Shown: positions 21,214 through 33,639 of the stretch, piece after piece
Layout of the letters: each line of letters opens with the position of its first letter
How positions within the stretch are numbered: the stretch's first letter is position 1
From: Dendrolimus kikuchii
Taxonomy: Eukaryota > Arthropoda > Insecta > Lepidoptera > Lasiocampidae
Length of the DNA: 64,000 nt
Direction of reading: 5' to 3'
Assembly: GCA_019925095.2 (NCBI GenBank)
Contig: CM034388.1
Coordinates: forward strand, 2,963,501-3,027,500
Program-made: the position numbers and the translations under genes
The notes under the pieces: generated by a model
The model's database searches: none
Seen by the model: the letters and a program-made list of their open reading frames with translations, nothing else
Told to the model about the DNA's origin: nothing

Positions 21214-21520
21214 CTAGAATTCACCCGCGATTTCATCCACGTTGGACGAAATAAGCTAATTTTTACGTGTCCCACTTGAAACCGCTCCCGGGAAAAATCC
21301 TGCGAGATTCCCAGGATATACAGAATCACAGATTTTATGGCAGAGAATTTGCTATTCAGCAATGAAAATATTACATCGACATCCGTTTTATCTTTTAACC
21401 AAGTCACTTCAAACCGTTAGTTAGAAAATTCCCGTGGGATTTCTAGGATAAAAACTAGCGCAGATTTTCAGTCTAAAAGTTTGCTGTCTATCAGCGAAAA
21501 CCGCATCCCGAACAAACTAA
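21214..21520 (-). mobile_element. Helitron-derived copy (minus strand)
   Basis: Begins with CTAG (21214-21217) and ACCCGCGATTTCATCCACG, the reverse of a Helitron 3' end, and contains two CCCGGGAAAAAT/ CCCGTGGGATTT-type modules. Confidence 0.55.
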
Positions 21521-21560
21521 TATAATAGAAATTGCATTGTGTTCTCCATTTATACTAATA

Positions 21561-21798
21561 CTAGCGGCCCCGGCAGACGTTGTCCTGCCTTAGAAAATAA
21601 AATTCTAGAACCCGATCCCAGAGCCACCTACCGGTTCTAATTGCGAATCTAAACCATCCCGGTACCCACTCTAACACACAAAAATTATTTCACCATTAGA
21701 ATTCTACATTATCCCTGAGTAATATAGGCTGTATTTAAGTTAAATAATCGTGTTCTAAATTCTTTTCAAGACAGGACAACGTCTGCCGGGACCGCTAG
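21561..21798. mobile_element. Helitron derivative with two outward-facing 3' ends
   Basis: CTAG occurs at both ends (21561-21564 and 21795-21798), and ~37-bp near-perfect inverted repeats share CGGCAGACGTTGTCCTG. Each arm is the GCCGGGACCGCTAG-type 3' terminus of a lepidopteran Helitron. Confidence 0.65.
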
Positions 21799-22555
21799 TC
21801 GTTTATATAGTCTATTCCAATTGTTTTTTTTTTTAATAGCTTCAATGTCCAGACATGGCTTTTTTAGAATTTTATAACATTATAGAAAGATATAAGAAAA
21901 TCTGTAAACGGCTACAGTTTGTACAATCAGGGCCGGGCGGCCCAGTGTGTATATTTGCATGGCACACAGGCAAGGTACTCAGGGGCGCCATGGGGCGCCT
22001 CTGCCTGATAAAGATATTTTGGTTTAGGTAATACGTATGGCGCTTGTTGATGAAATCATATAGCTAATAGATATATAATATATTATGTATCTATCAATCG
22101 ATAGACTATAACACTCTATGGTTCACCAATTATTTCACCATTAGAATTGTTAAATGAATACTTAGTAATATAGGCTTTATTGGCGTTAAATACAACGTGT
22201 TCTAAATTCTTTTCAAGACAGGACAACCTCTGCCGGGATTGCTAGTCGTTTATACAAATTGTTCCAATTGTTTTTTTTTATATAGCTTCAATGTTCAGAC
22301 ATGGCATTTATTAATTTTATAACAAGATAGAAAGATCATGCACCGACCATAGTTGGCCAGGCACGTACACAATTGGGATCAAACAAATTTCAAGTATTTT
22401 ATGCACCTTTACAATATTTGTCTATTGGTCAGTCTGTCTATGGGGCGCATCTGCCTGATAAAGATTTGTTGTAGTTTAGGTAATACGTAAAACAATACTG
22501 GCTGATGTCAAATAGCTAATATACATATAATACATACATAACTATCAATCGCCAG
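21684..22555 (+). repeat. Direct duplication of a ~445-bp segment
   Basis: Unit 1 (21684-22128) and unit 2 (22129 to ~22555) share ATTATTTCACCATTAGAATT, the Helitron 3' end (CTAG at 21795 and 22242), CTTCAATGTCCAGACATGGC, CTGCCTGATAAAGAT and TAGGTAATACGTA in the same order. Confidence 0.75.
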
Positions 22556-22945
22556 TTCTATTGCAGGGTAGGTTCACGAACATACATAAGTGCCATTTAG
22601 GCTTATTATTACACACCTCACTTGCCTCTTTGACAACGCATAACTCTTGTCCATGCAAGCTCTTCTGTAAATTAAGGCTTCTGAAATTGTTCCTTCTGCT
22701 AGTATTGTTTCAAACATTTGATCATCAAAGAGGTGTGTCGTGCACCGACCACGACTTCTGCAGGCACATCCACTTTTGCATTGTATATCTGTTTAGTCAT
22801 TCTTTCATCATGCATTCTTTCCACATGCCTGAACCACCGGAGCATTCTGTTTCTTAAACCTTCACATAAGATTTGTTCTAGTTTCAGACCAACTCTCTTT
22901 CTTACTAAATATAATATAATATATAGTAAAGTACTACATGTCACA
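22548..22945 (-). mobile_element. RTE LINE C-terminal fragment
   Basis: Reads on the minus strand as MLRWFRHVERMHDERMTKQI and YNAKVDVPAEV, then a damaged stretch and GCCTAAATGGCAC near the end, as in the RTE copies at 29373 and 38023. Frameshifted. Confidence 0.7.
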
Positions 22946-22989
22946 TTTCAAAACTAATAAAATAAATTCTCTCCAATCCTGGCTTCCAC

Positions 22990-23480
22990 TAAAACAATTA
23001 ATTAATTAAAATTCGTTTCATTCAAATGAAACTCAATAGTACACAAAGCTGACTTAAATCCCGAGTCTAATATCCCAATAAATGACATCTTTTCCATGGG
23101 ATAGACGACTATAGCCAAAGATTCGAGGAACAAGCTACGAAAATCGCTCGCTATCAATGCGAGTTGAAACTAAAATTGCTAGCAAAACATACATTTAAGT
23201 TCATGCAGAAATCTCGCATGTCATCTAATGAGTGCCTGACTTAGAGGAAGTTTTTATGTATTTATGCAGTTCTATTTTCAAAAAACGTATAATAATAATT
23301 GGTTGTTTACGATGAATTAATTATGTGTTTCTGTTGATAATTACAAATGTTTGGTGAAGTGCTTTTGCAAGCTGCCACAAGATATCACATGCTTGGCGTC
23401 AGTCAAAGACTTACAATATGGCGGAGGCTTGTGATTGAAGATTAACTGAAAATGTGAATATTCATGGATGTTTGACATTG
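22990..23480. other. AT-rich stretch, no gene seen
   Basis: No repeat or exon recognised. Confidence 0.4.
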
Positions 23481-23750
23481 GTTAGCTATACAAATTATAC
23501 ACCGGGCCGAAGTCGGAGGACCTCCACGGCGAGCCACACTCATTGTCATGGAGTGCGCTGGACTCAGGAGCACTCTAATTGAGGTCATGCGTTCAGGTAT
23601 TGCTGCGAGATAGCAGTGATTCAATCCCACGCCGCCTCACCAGAACCGGAGGGACGCTGGTAGGCTTAATCCTTCCGCAGGAGAAGTATGTGCAGAGCTA
23701 GCCCCAATGAGAGGCGTAAATGCATACCCCCTGTTATATTTTTTTTTTTA
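23481..23750 (+). repeat. Unclassified GC-rich short interspersed repeat
   Basis: Abrupt rise in GC over ~250 bp between AT-rich flanks, ending in a T-rich run. Includes AGCAGTGATTCAATCCCACG, which could be a decayed B box. Only one copy in the window. Confidence 0.35.
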
Positions 23751-23753
23751 ATT

Positions 23754-24059
23754 TTTATTGCAAGGGTTCAGCAGACAGGCAGACGGCCCACTTGATGGAA
23801 AGTGGTTAACATCGCCTATGGACATTTGCAACACCAAAGGTGCTACAAATGCGCTGCTGCTCTCCTAAGGGACACTGGAACCTGGTCACTAATGCCGGAA
23901 TACAACTCAAGGTTGTTATGGCGACATACTTTAGACCAGGGGTGGTAGCCGTCCAGTCGGGCAAATGCCCTACCACCTGGCTGTGGGTTGTTCTGTCGCC
24001 TCTTACAACAGGCCGCCCGGCCGCAGGAAATTGTATTCTTTCTCCGTTCCTGCACGGAT
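23754..24059 (-). repeat. SINE-A full-length copy
   Basis: Full-length minus-strand copy, poly-T to ATCCGTGCAGG. Confidence 0.85.
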
Positions 24060-24904
24060 GTAAAATTAAAAATATATATAAAAAAAAGATAAAAATATCA
24101 AGTCAAGAGCAGATACATATGTCATGCATGTTTTTATTGTTTTAGTATAATCGCTGTTTTACCATACAGATTTTATTGTTAATATAGATTGTCATTGTAA
24201 AGGCATTTCAAAACTTCATAACATTCACCATGTGTTGATCTATTTTCTCTATTTCGTAGTGTATGTAAACATATACGTATTGTCGTACGTCGTGTTGTAG
24301 GGATGTGACCGACGTGTCACCAAATGCCAAAGTACACATGTCTATGTTTAAAGATGGAACGTGAATTTATCGACATCGATATATTTAAAATGCAATTTAT
24401 TTATTTGCTCAAAAACATGGTAGACATTACAAAACTAGGTTTCAACTTTTCTAAGCACAATATTTTGGTTTGTTTTTGACGTTGTTATTAAGGTTGACGA
24501 CGACGTTATAAATTACTATATTAAGGTCTTATAGACGAATTAGATGAAATAAGCAATAAATAAATACATATATAAATAAAATTCCAAGCTTAGAACCATT
24601 AAAATATACCTTTATTATTTGTACTAGTCCGAAGTTAAAAATACATACAACATAGTATCCATTATATATATTATAATAGTACAGATAAGTTTAAAAGTTT
24701 TAGTTTCTTATTTTTTTTTACCTATTAGGATTACAAATTCTATATAAATAAAAAAGGAGATAACAAAGCTATAGACAACCATTTTAAATATAGTGTTATG
24801 TTTTTAAAATTAACGTTTGTTTTTTTTAACTTTCTCATCATAATATCGGCCTATAAACCTCATATTGCTGGTTTCGTGCCTCTTATTTTGTAAGAGCATA
24901 ATAT
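24060..24904. other. AT-rich stretch, no gene seen
   Basis: No exon or shared repeat recognised. Confidence 0.4.
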
Positions 24905-25085
24905 TGGAGATCACCAGAGGTTGTCAGCAGTTTGCCGACAACGGATACTGAAGTACTTTGACCACACAGCCCGCAATAATCCAGATAAAATGGAGAGAAA
25001 ATGGTCACGGGGAAAGTTGATGGCAAGAGACCTCGTGGTAGATCTCCAAATAGGTGGATTGACCAGCTGGGAACATCGATACCTA
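24905..25085 (+). mobile_element. LINE C-terminal relic
   Basis: Encodes RQRILKYFDHTARN and DKMERK, then after a frame slip GKVDGKRPRGRSPNRWIDQL, a signature of RTE-like C-termini. Confidence 0.55.
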
Positions 25086-25139
25086 CCTACTAAGCCTGTG
25101 GATTGGCTTTGTAGGTTTAATCGTAATGTTTTTTTCCTT

Positions 25140-27270
25140 AGATAGATAGATAGATAACTCTTTATTGTACACCAATACAAGTATGAACTTAAAGACTAAA
25201 ATTATATCTAGTTATGTACAAAGGGCGGTCTTATCGCTAAAAAGCGATCTCTTCCAGACAACCCCAGAAATGAATTGAGATGATAATGGCGATGGTGGTA
25301 TACGTAACATATAGTACAAAATACTTACATTTTAATAATAAATACATACATTATATATCTATATATATATATATGCAGAAATATTATATATTACATAGAT
25401 ATATACTTAATATACATACCATACAAATACATATCTACAAAATATATAAATGTTTATAAGTGAATTTAAATATTATATTCCAACGACAGGTAGTATTTTT
25501 TGATCATAGTTTTAAATATCGCTAGCGATTTTGCTTGTCTGATTGTAACAGGAAGCGCGTTCCAGAGCTGTATAGCCTTAACAGTAAAAGAATTGTTATA
25601 AAAAGTTGAGTTATGCGCAGGAGTGTTCAATTTAAGTTTAGTAGAAGGGCGTAAATTATGAGAGCACGAAAGAAATTCAAAATTTTGTTTAAGGTAATCA
25701 GGAGTATTAGGGACAAATAAAATACTATAGAGTAAAGCAAGGATGTGAGTATTCCGGCGAAATCGAATTGGCAACCACTTGAGTTTTTTTCGGAATTCAG
25801 AGACATGGTCATATTTGCGTAGTCCAAATATGAACCTTATACAAAAATTTTGGAGGCGCTCAAGTTTATTAAGTTGTTCTTGGGTTAAATTTAGATAGCT
25901 GGCGTCAGCATAATCAAGGAGAGGAAGTAATAAGGATTCTGCTAGCTTAATTTTGGTGGAAGTGGGTAAGAAATTCCTCAACCTTCTAAGGGATTTGGAT
26001 GAGACATAAAGCCGCCGGCTTAATTCGGTGATATGAGGTCGCCAAGACAGCTCGCTGTCAAATATAACGCCAAGGTTTTTTACCTTATCAGTAAAAGGAA
26101 TGATTGTTCCGTCAAACATCACATTAGGTATTGTACTCCAGTCGACCTTATTAAGCATCCGTGAGCTACCGATGACGATGACTTGAGTTTTTTCAGGGTT
26201 CACATGAAGCCCAAAAGACTTGCCCCACTGCAGAATGCATTCAAAATCTACGTTTATGATAGAAACTGCTTTGTCTAAGGTGGCGATAGGTGATTGTGTA
26301 TAAATTTGTAAATCGTCTGCATAGAGGTGATAGGTTGAAGTGAGTTGGTTAGAGATGGAGTTAATAAAAACAGCGAACAATAAGGGAGAAAGCACGCCGC
26401 CCTGAGGAACACCAACAGAGAGTTCACACCATGACGAATAATCATCCTCGACGCGAACCCGCTGCCGGCGGCCAAACAGGTAACTGTGAAACCAGTCGAT
26501 TACTGTAGGAGATATGTTAATAGAGCTTAGAATACCAAGTAATATTTCAAAGTCAACATTGTTGAAAGCACTGCTGAAGTCCAGTAGCGATAGCACAGTC
26601 AATAAACCATTATCCATACCATAACGAATGTCATCGGTGATTTTCACGAGGGCAGTAGTTGTGCTGTGGCCAGGACGGAAACCAGATTGATAGGGATTAA
26701 GGAGAGAATGTCGATTAAGGAAAACACTTAACTGTTGGTGGACTAGGCGTTCCAGGACTTTAGAAAGGAATGGCAGAATAGATATGGGACGGAATTGAGA
26801 GAAAGAAACAGGGTTAGGTTTTTTAGGAAGAGGAATAATCTGGGCTTCCTTCCAGGTGACTGGAAAGGTACTAGAAACTACAGAGGCATTGAATATATGG
26901 GTGAGGATAGGATTGATGACATCCAGTATGGGCAGAATCATGTTGCGACTAATACCATCGCTACCGACAGCGTTCGATGTAATGGATTTCACAGCGCTCT
27001 TAACATCACTATCAGTAAATCGACTTAATAAGAATGGAGGATAATTGGGTGTTGGCAGGCCAGAAAGAGTATTTAAAGTATTAGACTTAGTTACAACGTC
27101 AAAGTCAGAAGTAGCTGAGAAATGTCGATTTAAATCGTCAATGTTGAGTTCTTTGGGAATTACACTATTTGTTTGCTTACCAACTCCACTTTTTCCTTGT
27201 GAGTTATATACATTTTTTTTAGAAACTTTAATGGTAAAGTTTGAAATGGAAGTATAGAATTAACGGGTAC
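25140..27270 (-). mobile_element. 5'-truncated LINE (CR1/Jockey-like) with (TCTA)n tail
   Basis: Reverse transcriptase frame, then a ~320-bp 3' UTR with the GTCTGGAAGAGATCGC block and AATAAAGAGTTATC followed by TCTA repeats at 25141-25156. It anchors the identity of the many isolated tails in the window. The 5' end, near 27270, shows a short repeat of CCGTTAATTC. Confidence 0.85.
25466..27255 (-). pseudogene. LINE ORF2 fragment: reverse transcriptase to C-terminus
   Basis: Open from a stop near 27256 to the TAA at 25466, ~595 codons. An internal GTG has no meaning as a start; coding continues upstream through GLPTPNYPPFLLSRFTDSDV. Motifs: FRPISILPFLSKVLERL, QSGFRPGHSTTTAL, LLDFSSAFNNV, GVPQGGVLSPLLFAVFIN, LYADDLQ, KNLGVIFDSEL, and the C-terminal LWNALPVTIRQAKSLAIFK. 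The endonuclease and ORF1 are missing, so it is a dead 5'-truncated copy even though the frame is open. Confidence 0.88.
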
Positions 27271-27539
27271 GGAACGAGGAGTATGGAATTAACGGGTTTC
27301 AATGTGTAGCTTTATCGTGGAATGTTAATTTTGATTCACGTGTATTTTGATTTAATCAGTTGTTTCTCCAATTGAAGGGCTATTATCCCTGTATTACCCT
27401 GTTGTGTACGAACAGGTCTTTTCCATGAGTGCAGTCCTATTGTAATGCACTCAAAGATGAGACCTCTTCAGTGAAATTTTTTTGTAAAAAAATGGGAACA
27501 AAAATGACTGGGCAATTGAGATATATTACAAATATTAAA

Positions 27540-27720
27540 AAATAATAAATAATAACAGCTTATAAACATCCCACTGGGCTGAGATCTCTCATTTTTTAGG
27601 GAGAACGGATAGTATATCCGCCACGCTTGTCCAAGGCGGTCTGGCGGAATTGACACTTAGGGTATCTCTATGTATAGAGAGCATGTGGTAAATGAAACAA
27701 TAGTTTAGAATATTACCTAA
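27540..27720 (-). repeat. SINE-C fragment
   Basis: Shares ATCCCACTGGGCTGAGATC and ATATCCGCCACGCTTGTCCA with 8985-9270. Confidence 0.55.
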
Positions 27721-27769
27721 GAGGTGTATGCTTTTTTAATCAGGAGTTGAAAGTGCGTCATATCATTTT

Positions 27770-28081
27770 ATCCGTGCAGGAACGGAGAAAGAATACAATT
27801 TCCTGCGGTCGGGCGGCCTGTCGTAAGGGGCGACTAAACAACCCACAGCCAGGTGGTAGGGCATTTGCCCCACTGGGTGGCTACCACCCCTGGTCTAGAG
27901 CATGCCGCCATAACAACTTTGAGTTGTGTTCCGGCATTAGTGACCAGGTTCCAGACTCACTTAAGAGAGCAGCAGCGCATTTGTAGCACCTTTGGTGTTG
28001 CAAGTGTCCATAGGCGATGGTAACCGATTTCCATCAAGTGGGCCAACTGCCTGTCTGCTGAACTCCTGCAATAAAAAAAAA
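27770..28081 (+). repeat. SINE-A full-length copy
   Basis: Complete plus-strand copy from ATCCGTGCAGG to the A-tail. Confidence 0.88.
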
Positions 28082-29335
28082 TATCAGTTTTGGACATAAA
28101 TGTCCCTAAGCTACCACGGCTTTTTTATGTATTAATTTGTTTTTTAATTTTATTATTCGTCAGCACTGGTGGTGTTTCTACTGTGAAACGATGACGTAAA
28201 CCAGAGCGCCTTGAAATCCGAAGTTTGAATTTGGAACTGTTTAATGAATTAATATACGTTAATGTTTTCAGTGGAGTGGAATGCTTGAATAATCCCGCGT
28301 GAGTTGACCCAGAAGATCTAAAATGAGGAAAACTGATAATATATCAAAATGTGCCATTGTTAAATCTAAACTCTATAAGTGGGTTTCGCAGTAACTGAAA
28401 CTATTATCCTTATTGGGTTTTTTGTTATAATTAAGAACAAGGGTTTTTTTACTAATACATTATAATTCTACTTTTAAAATAAAAAATATTTTTCTTCTTT
28501 AAACGTACTTGCATTATTTGAAAATAAATATTTATTTAGAAAAATAGCCCGAGCTAACTGACATAGTATAAGAAGGTAGGAAAAAAATTACACGTGAAAC
28601 CCTCTGGAGATATAGGATCTAACATCTTTTCCACAGTTACATTTGTTGCTTGGTGATTGTTTATTTCAGTGGTCTTCTTGCAAGTATTGCGAAACAAGTA
28701 CAGTTTTAATGTTACCGAATACCTAAAACTGCGTTAATCTTTGTGTATTTGATGTAATTGTTTGAATAAGGTTTTTAGATAACGTTAAGATTAAAATCCC
28801 AAAAGTAGGTATACTTTGCATTTTAACAATTGTAAATATAAAAAGTCCCATCATTATCATGACCGCCTTTGTTTAGAAATTAAACTATGATGACATACGA
28901 CTCCAAGGTGGTCCATATCGAACTTCAAGGGATCCATGCTAGCGAGAAGAATATCTGGGAGTACGAGAGTTGCAAATAGAGAACACAATAGTAAATTCCA
29001 TTTGTGCAACTCGTGAAGAAATTTTAAACATTCTATAAATCTATAGATATAATAAAACTGTAGAGGTCAAATTTGTGTACAATGAAAAAACATGCTAAAA
29101 ACCGAGTCAAGGGGATGTAAGAAGTGAAATAAAACTAATTTAGATTTTTTCAAATTTTTTGTTTCTCTGTTTATCTGTTTGTACGGGCTAATCTCCGAAA
29201 CGACTGGACCGATATAAATGAAATTTTGTATGATGGTAGCTTATATCCCTGATCAACATATATGATTTGACTTTTGATCCCGAAAAATTAAAGAGTTACC
29301 GTGGGATAGTTAAAAAACTGTAATTACTTAAACAG
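28082..29335. other. AT-rich stretch with one Helitron-like patch
   Basis: No gene. At 29190-29260 CTCCGAAACGACTGGACCGAT resembles the module found in other Helitron-like copies here. Confidence 0.4.
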
Positions 29336-29339
29336 CTTA

Positions 29340-31558
29340 TTATACAAATTATACATACATACATACATAACTTCACGCCAGTTCCCTCGCGGGGTAGGCA
29401 CGAAAAACAGAGTGCCATTTAGGCTTAATACAGCCCTCATAAGTGGACTGCACAGCACGCATCAATTGGCCATTAATCCCATATCCGGGCAATATGTCCC
29501 AGAGGTCCTTCCGCACAACCCTGTCAAATGCTTTCTCTAGATCCACAAAACCGCAGAAAACCTTCCGGCCCATAGCCAGCTGCTTCTCTACGATATTGCG
29601 GAGAGAGAAAACTTGATCCATACATCCCCTTCCATTTCTGAAACCACCTTGTGCATCCCACAGTAATCCATCGGATACAACTCTCATTCTCTTTTCAATA
29701 ATCTTCGCATACACTTTAGATGCTGTGCTGATCAAACTGATGGCCCTGTAGCTGGCGCACTCCATACGTGACCCCTTGCCTTTATACAAGGGCACGATGA
29801 CAGCGCGCCTCCAGTCCTTGGGAACCTTTCCCGTCCTCCAGCACAAGTTGCATAAGGACAGGAAAGCGTCCCGGACGCAGGTTCCACCATATTTGATCAT
29901 CTCAGCAGACACACTATCGATTCCTACTGCCTTTCCATTTTTCAGACTTCTTATCGACCATTCGATCTCTTCCAAAGTGATCTCGGATGCTGACTCCTCG
30001 GAGTCGGTCACAGACTCAGTCGTGGTGCCAGCATCCGGGATATTATCATACATTTCTCTAAAATATTCACTCCATCGCGCTAATACCTCTTGTGGGTTAG
30101 CAAGAACGTCCCCTGCTTTAGATTTTATTCTTTCCATTCTGGAAGCTGACGAACAACCCCGAGACTTCTTAACCTCTCTCCAAAAGAGTTTGGTATTCGC
30201 CTCGAAGTTCTCCGTCAGCTTCTCTTCTTCTTTCAATTTTATTCTTTCACGCTTCTCTTTCACTAAAGCTTTGGTTTCATTCTTGCAGAGGCGATAAATT
30301 TCTTTCTTCATCTCTTTCATACTGTCATTCTGTTGCAAGGAAGCAACATAATCCAGCCAGGCTTTTCTCTTTCTCTCTACGCTGGATTTAACATCCGCGT
30401 CCCACCATTCATCACCTTTCGTTGTTATGTGCCTCTTCGCGCATCCACATGCTTCTTTTGCGCTTTCCACTATACTTTCTTTCATACTATCCCAGTCATT
30501 ATCCACATCTAAGTCGGAGAAGTCCGCTTTTGCAAGCCTTTCTTCGACTAGGCGCGCATACATACTCCTTACACTAACATCTTCCAATTTTTCACACTTT
30601 ATTCTTTCAAGCTCCCCGAAATTGGTACGCACTCGCCAGTGTCTCCACTTCTTGAAAAGGCCCACAAACCGGCTTATCACCAGGTAGTGGTCCGTTTCAA
30701 GAGTGGGGCCTCTGTAGGCTCTTGTATCCATTATTGTGTTTCGGAGGCGACTATCAATTAAAATCAGATCAATCATACTTTTCTGATCATTCATTCTCCA
30801 TGTATACATGTGAATATCCTTATGATGGAATAGGGTGTTCGACACAAGCAAGTTTCTTTCCATGCATACGTCTATGATTGGCCTACCAGCATCGTTCACT
30901 CTCTTGTCACCATAGGGTCCAAGGACAGCCTCAAGGCCGTCTCGTTTGGTCCCCACCCAGCCATTAAGATCACCACACATAATTAGTCTTTCGTTCCCTT
31001 CAGCCAGATCCAGAATTTCTCTTACAGACTCCCAAAACTTCTCGAGTTCTTGGGGATCCGCTGAGCTTACGGGAGCATAAGCTGCGACCAGAAAAACTCG
31101 CGTGATCCCCAGTTTTAGGCGGACCCAGAGAAGTCTCGGGTTCACCAGACAATAAGCTTTTACTCCAGACACAAAGCGGGATGAGAGTAAGACGCCTACC
31201 CCCCCACTTGCACGCTCGTCCAGGTCCACGCCGGACCACAGAGCAAGCATGCCACCGGGGAGGTCATCGACGTCGCACCCCTTCCGCTTTGTCTCTGTCA
31301 GACATAAGGCATCCAGGCTTCTCTCATTCATTATATCAATCATTTCGTCCATCTTATCTTTCATTCCACCTCTCACATTCCACGTGCCTATACGGCACTC
31401 TGCTCCTCTCGACCCGCCAGGTTTGGCGCTGCGTGAAGGGTGGCGGCCCCCTTCGCCGCATGCGCGAGAATCCACACCGACGGGGGCGCATCGGTGAGCG
31501 TCGCCTGCGGGGGACGCCCTATCGTGCACTGCACTCGGGTGAATCCTGGTCCGAATTG
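29340..31558 (-). mobile_element. RTE-clade LINE with large internal deletion
   Basis: It has a 5' coding start, the endonuclease and the first part of the reverse transcriptase, then a jump to the normal last residues (KWHSVFRAYPARELA) and the normal ATGT-type tail at 29343-29372. The true ends are kept while ~1 kb or more of the middle is gone. Confidence 0.85.
29373..31529 (-). pseudogene. RTE LINE protein: AP endonuclease and partial reverse transcriptase
   Basis: 718 codons, open. Endonuclease: GTWNVRGGM, LCLTETKRKG, CGDLNGWVG, LETDHYLVI. Reverse transcriptase begins KNGKAVGIDSVSAEMIKYGG, VIVPLYKGKG, YRAISLISTASKVYAKII, GFRNGRGCMDQVF, GFVDLEKAFDRV (palm A). After STYEGC at about residue 702 the frame jumps to IKPKWHSVFRAYPAREL, the family C-terminus seen at 38230. 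The FADD motif and everything between are missing, so it cannot reverse-transcribe. Confidence 0.88.
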
Positions 31559-31559
31559 T

Positions 31560-31612
31560 GGAGTGGGCCGTCTGCCTGTCTGCTGAACTCCTGCAATAAA
31601 AAAAAAATAAAA
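31560..31612 (+). repeat. SINE-A 3' terminal fragment
   Basis: GGGCCGTCTGCCTGTCTGCTG followed by CTGCAATAAA and an A-rich run. It abuts the 5' end of the RTE element directly. Confidence 0.75.
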
Positions 31613-31737
31613 AAAAAGTTCAGAAATAAGAAATGGCTGAACATATATAAATAAATGTTTACATAACGAATTGAAAGCCTCCTCCTTTTTTTAACGAGGT
31701 TAAAAATATCTATCGAATGCGGTAAAACTGGGTAAAT

Positions 31738-32078
31738 TGTCTCTCTTTCTTCACCTTCTCACGAATAATTGGGGTCGGCACAATGTGTCTTTTCCTTCCA
31801 CACTCTATTCTGACATACGTTCTCTGTCACACCACAAACCATCATATCATCCTTCACGCAATCCATCAATTTCTTTTTTGGTATACTATTTATACCCACC
31901 AATCTTGCAGTTTAACATACTTTATGTCACGTGACTTTTATGACATGCCCATACCAATTTTATCTTCTTCCTCTCAAATATTCAGTCACGGGTGCACGTT
32001 TCAAAAATCCTCTTATGTACTTATTTCTCATCTTATCCATTCTTGTAACACCACATATCCATCTCAACATTCTATAAG
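31738..32078 (-). mobile_element. RTE-like LINE C-terminal fragment
   Basis: Reverse complement of the block at 18540-18910, with RMLRWICGVTRMDKMR and LPMWYG-like stretches interrupted by frame damage, ending CCCAATTATTCGTGAG. Confidence 0.65.
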
Positions 32079-32079
32079 A

Positions 32080-33639
32080 TAACAGAGTTTTGGGGACCAT
32101 TAAATTTAGTGTAAACAGTTTATGGATTTTGCAGAGGTGACCAAAGTCCGCTGTTTTTTTTATCTAGCTAGAGAACCTTTTAAAGTTAAGCATATAATCT
32201 AATAACTATTGTACGTAGGGTAAACGGTATTATTGTTGGCGCCCCTGGCAATACCCCTCCCCCCTTCCCCAATGATTGTATGTCCTCAAAATAATAGATA
32301 TTAAGATTTCTTAACAATACTCTAGTTTCCCCTAAGTCAAACAATACCAACAGATTTTTTTAACTTGTTTGTATCAACTACTCAATATAATTCACATTTG
32401 ATTGCAAAATTAATTCCTTTAGAAGATACAGTCATAATTTCTAAGTTATTATTGCACATATACAAAGCAAATCCTGAAGGCTAGCAGTTTTGCTAAGTTT
32501 TAAAGCAATGCATCGCTGAACAAAGAACAAATTTATTTAATTAACTTAAAAACTAAATTTGTATTTTAAAATAAACTCTGACATTACTGAATACTAATTA
32601 GGAATATCTACCGTCATTCCAGTTAATTTGCTATTTTCTCACGTTTCATTTCTAATACCTAATTTTTTTTACTTACATTCGTTAAACCTTGACTTAAGAA
32701 ACTTTGCTCTCTTTATTAGTGATGTTCTTATAAAAATATTATCTTAATATTTTCACGATGCAGTTTTTGGAGGTTATTTTCAGTTTATTGTTTCCTGAGT
32801 TAGACTTTGTTAAAATTTAAAAGTTAAATCAGGTAATTATTTGTTTTTCTAGCTTTGCATGTTGACTTGTCTTATTGATATTTAAAACCTTGGTTTTTTA
32901 TTTAAAAACTGAATTCTCATTCTTTTACAAACGCATTTTTACATATTCCAATAATGAATAATTAAAAACATTCAAGTACTTTAATAAATATTACGTTACT
33001 AAAGCTTTTCACGTGCCTTGTGAACTTGCTACTTGTGTATCACGAAAATACTTACATTTTCCTGAGCCTAGAATATCTACAAAATATCATAAAACTCAGT
33101 TTATACAGAACGGTGTAAAGTAGCAATAAACAAATATACAAATATCCAAATAAACCTACTTAAGAAATATTACACACAGAACGTATTAATAAAAGGCACT
33201 AAGGTGAGAATTAGTAAAATTGTCTTTCATTGACAGATCTAGTTTTTTGTTTATAAAAATGACATACTAGTAAAACCTTCAACATGATAGACCTAAAAAC
33301 TAGCATTCCTCAGAAATACTTTAAACAAGATTACGCTTAATATTTTTTGTAATATAGTAAACTTTAGTAAAAAGCTTTTTGGGGTTCCTCAGTCAGATGA
33401 CAAAAGCAGTAAACAGGTAAAAGTAACTGAAGCGAGAGTAGTTCGAAACATCAATTTATAAGTTTCATCAAAACTGCGGGTTACTTTCTACGTGAGTTGA
33501 TATTAGAGAGATATCTATATTGCGTAACTCTTCTAATACCAATATAATATTAATACTGAAGATTACGTTTATAAAAAAAAGAAAATCTATCGATAACAAC
33601 CCTGAAATATTTTTCAATGTCCCAACTCTAGTCATTACG
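32080..33639. other. 1.5 kb AT-rich stretch, no gene seen
   Basis: No coding exon, repeat shared with the window or structural element recognised. Confidence 0.45.
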
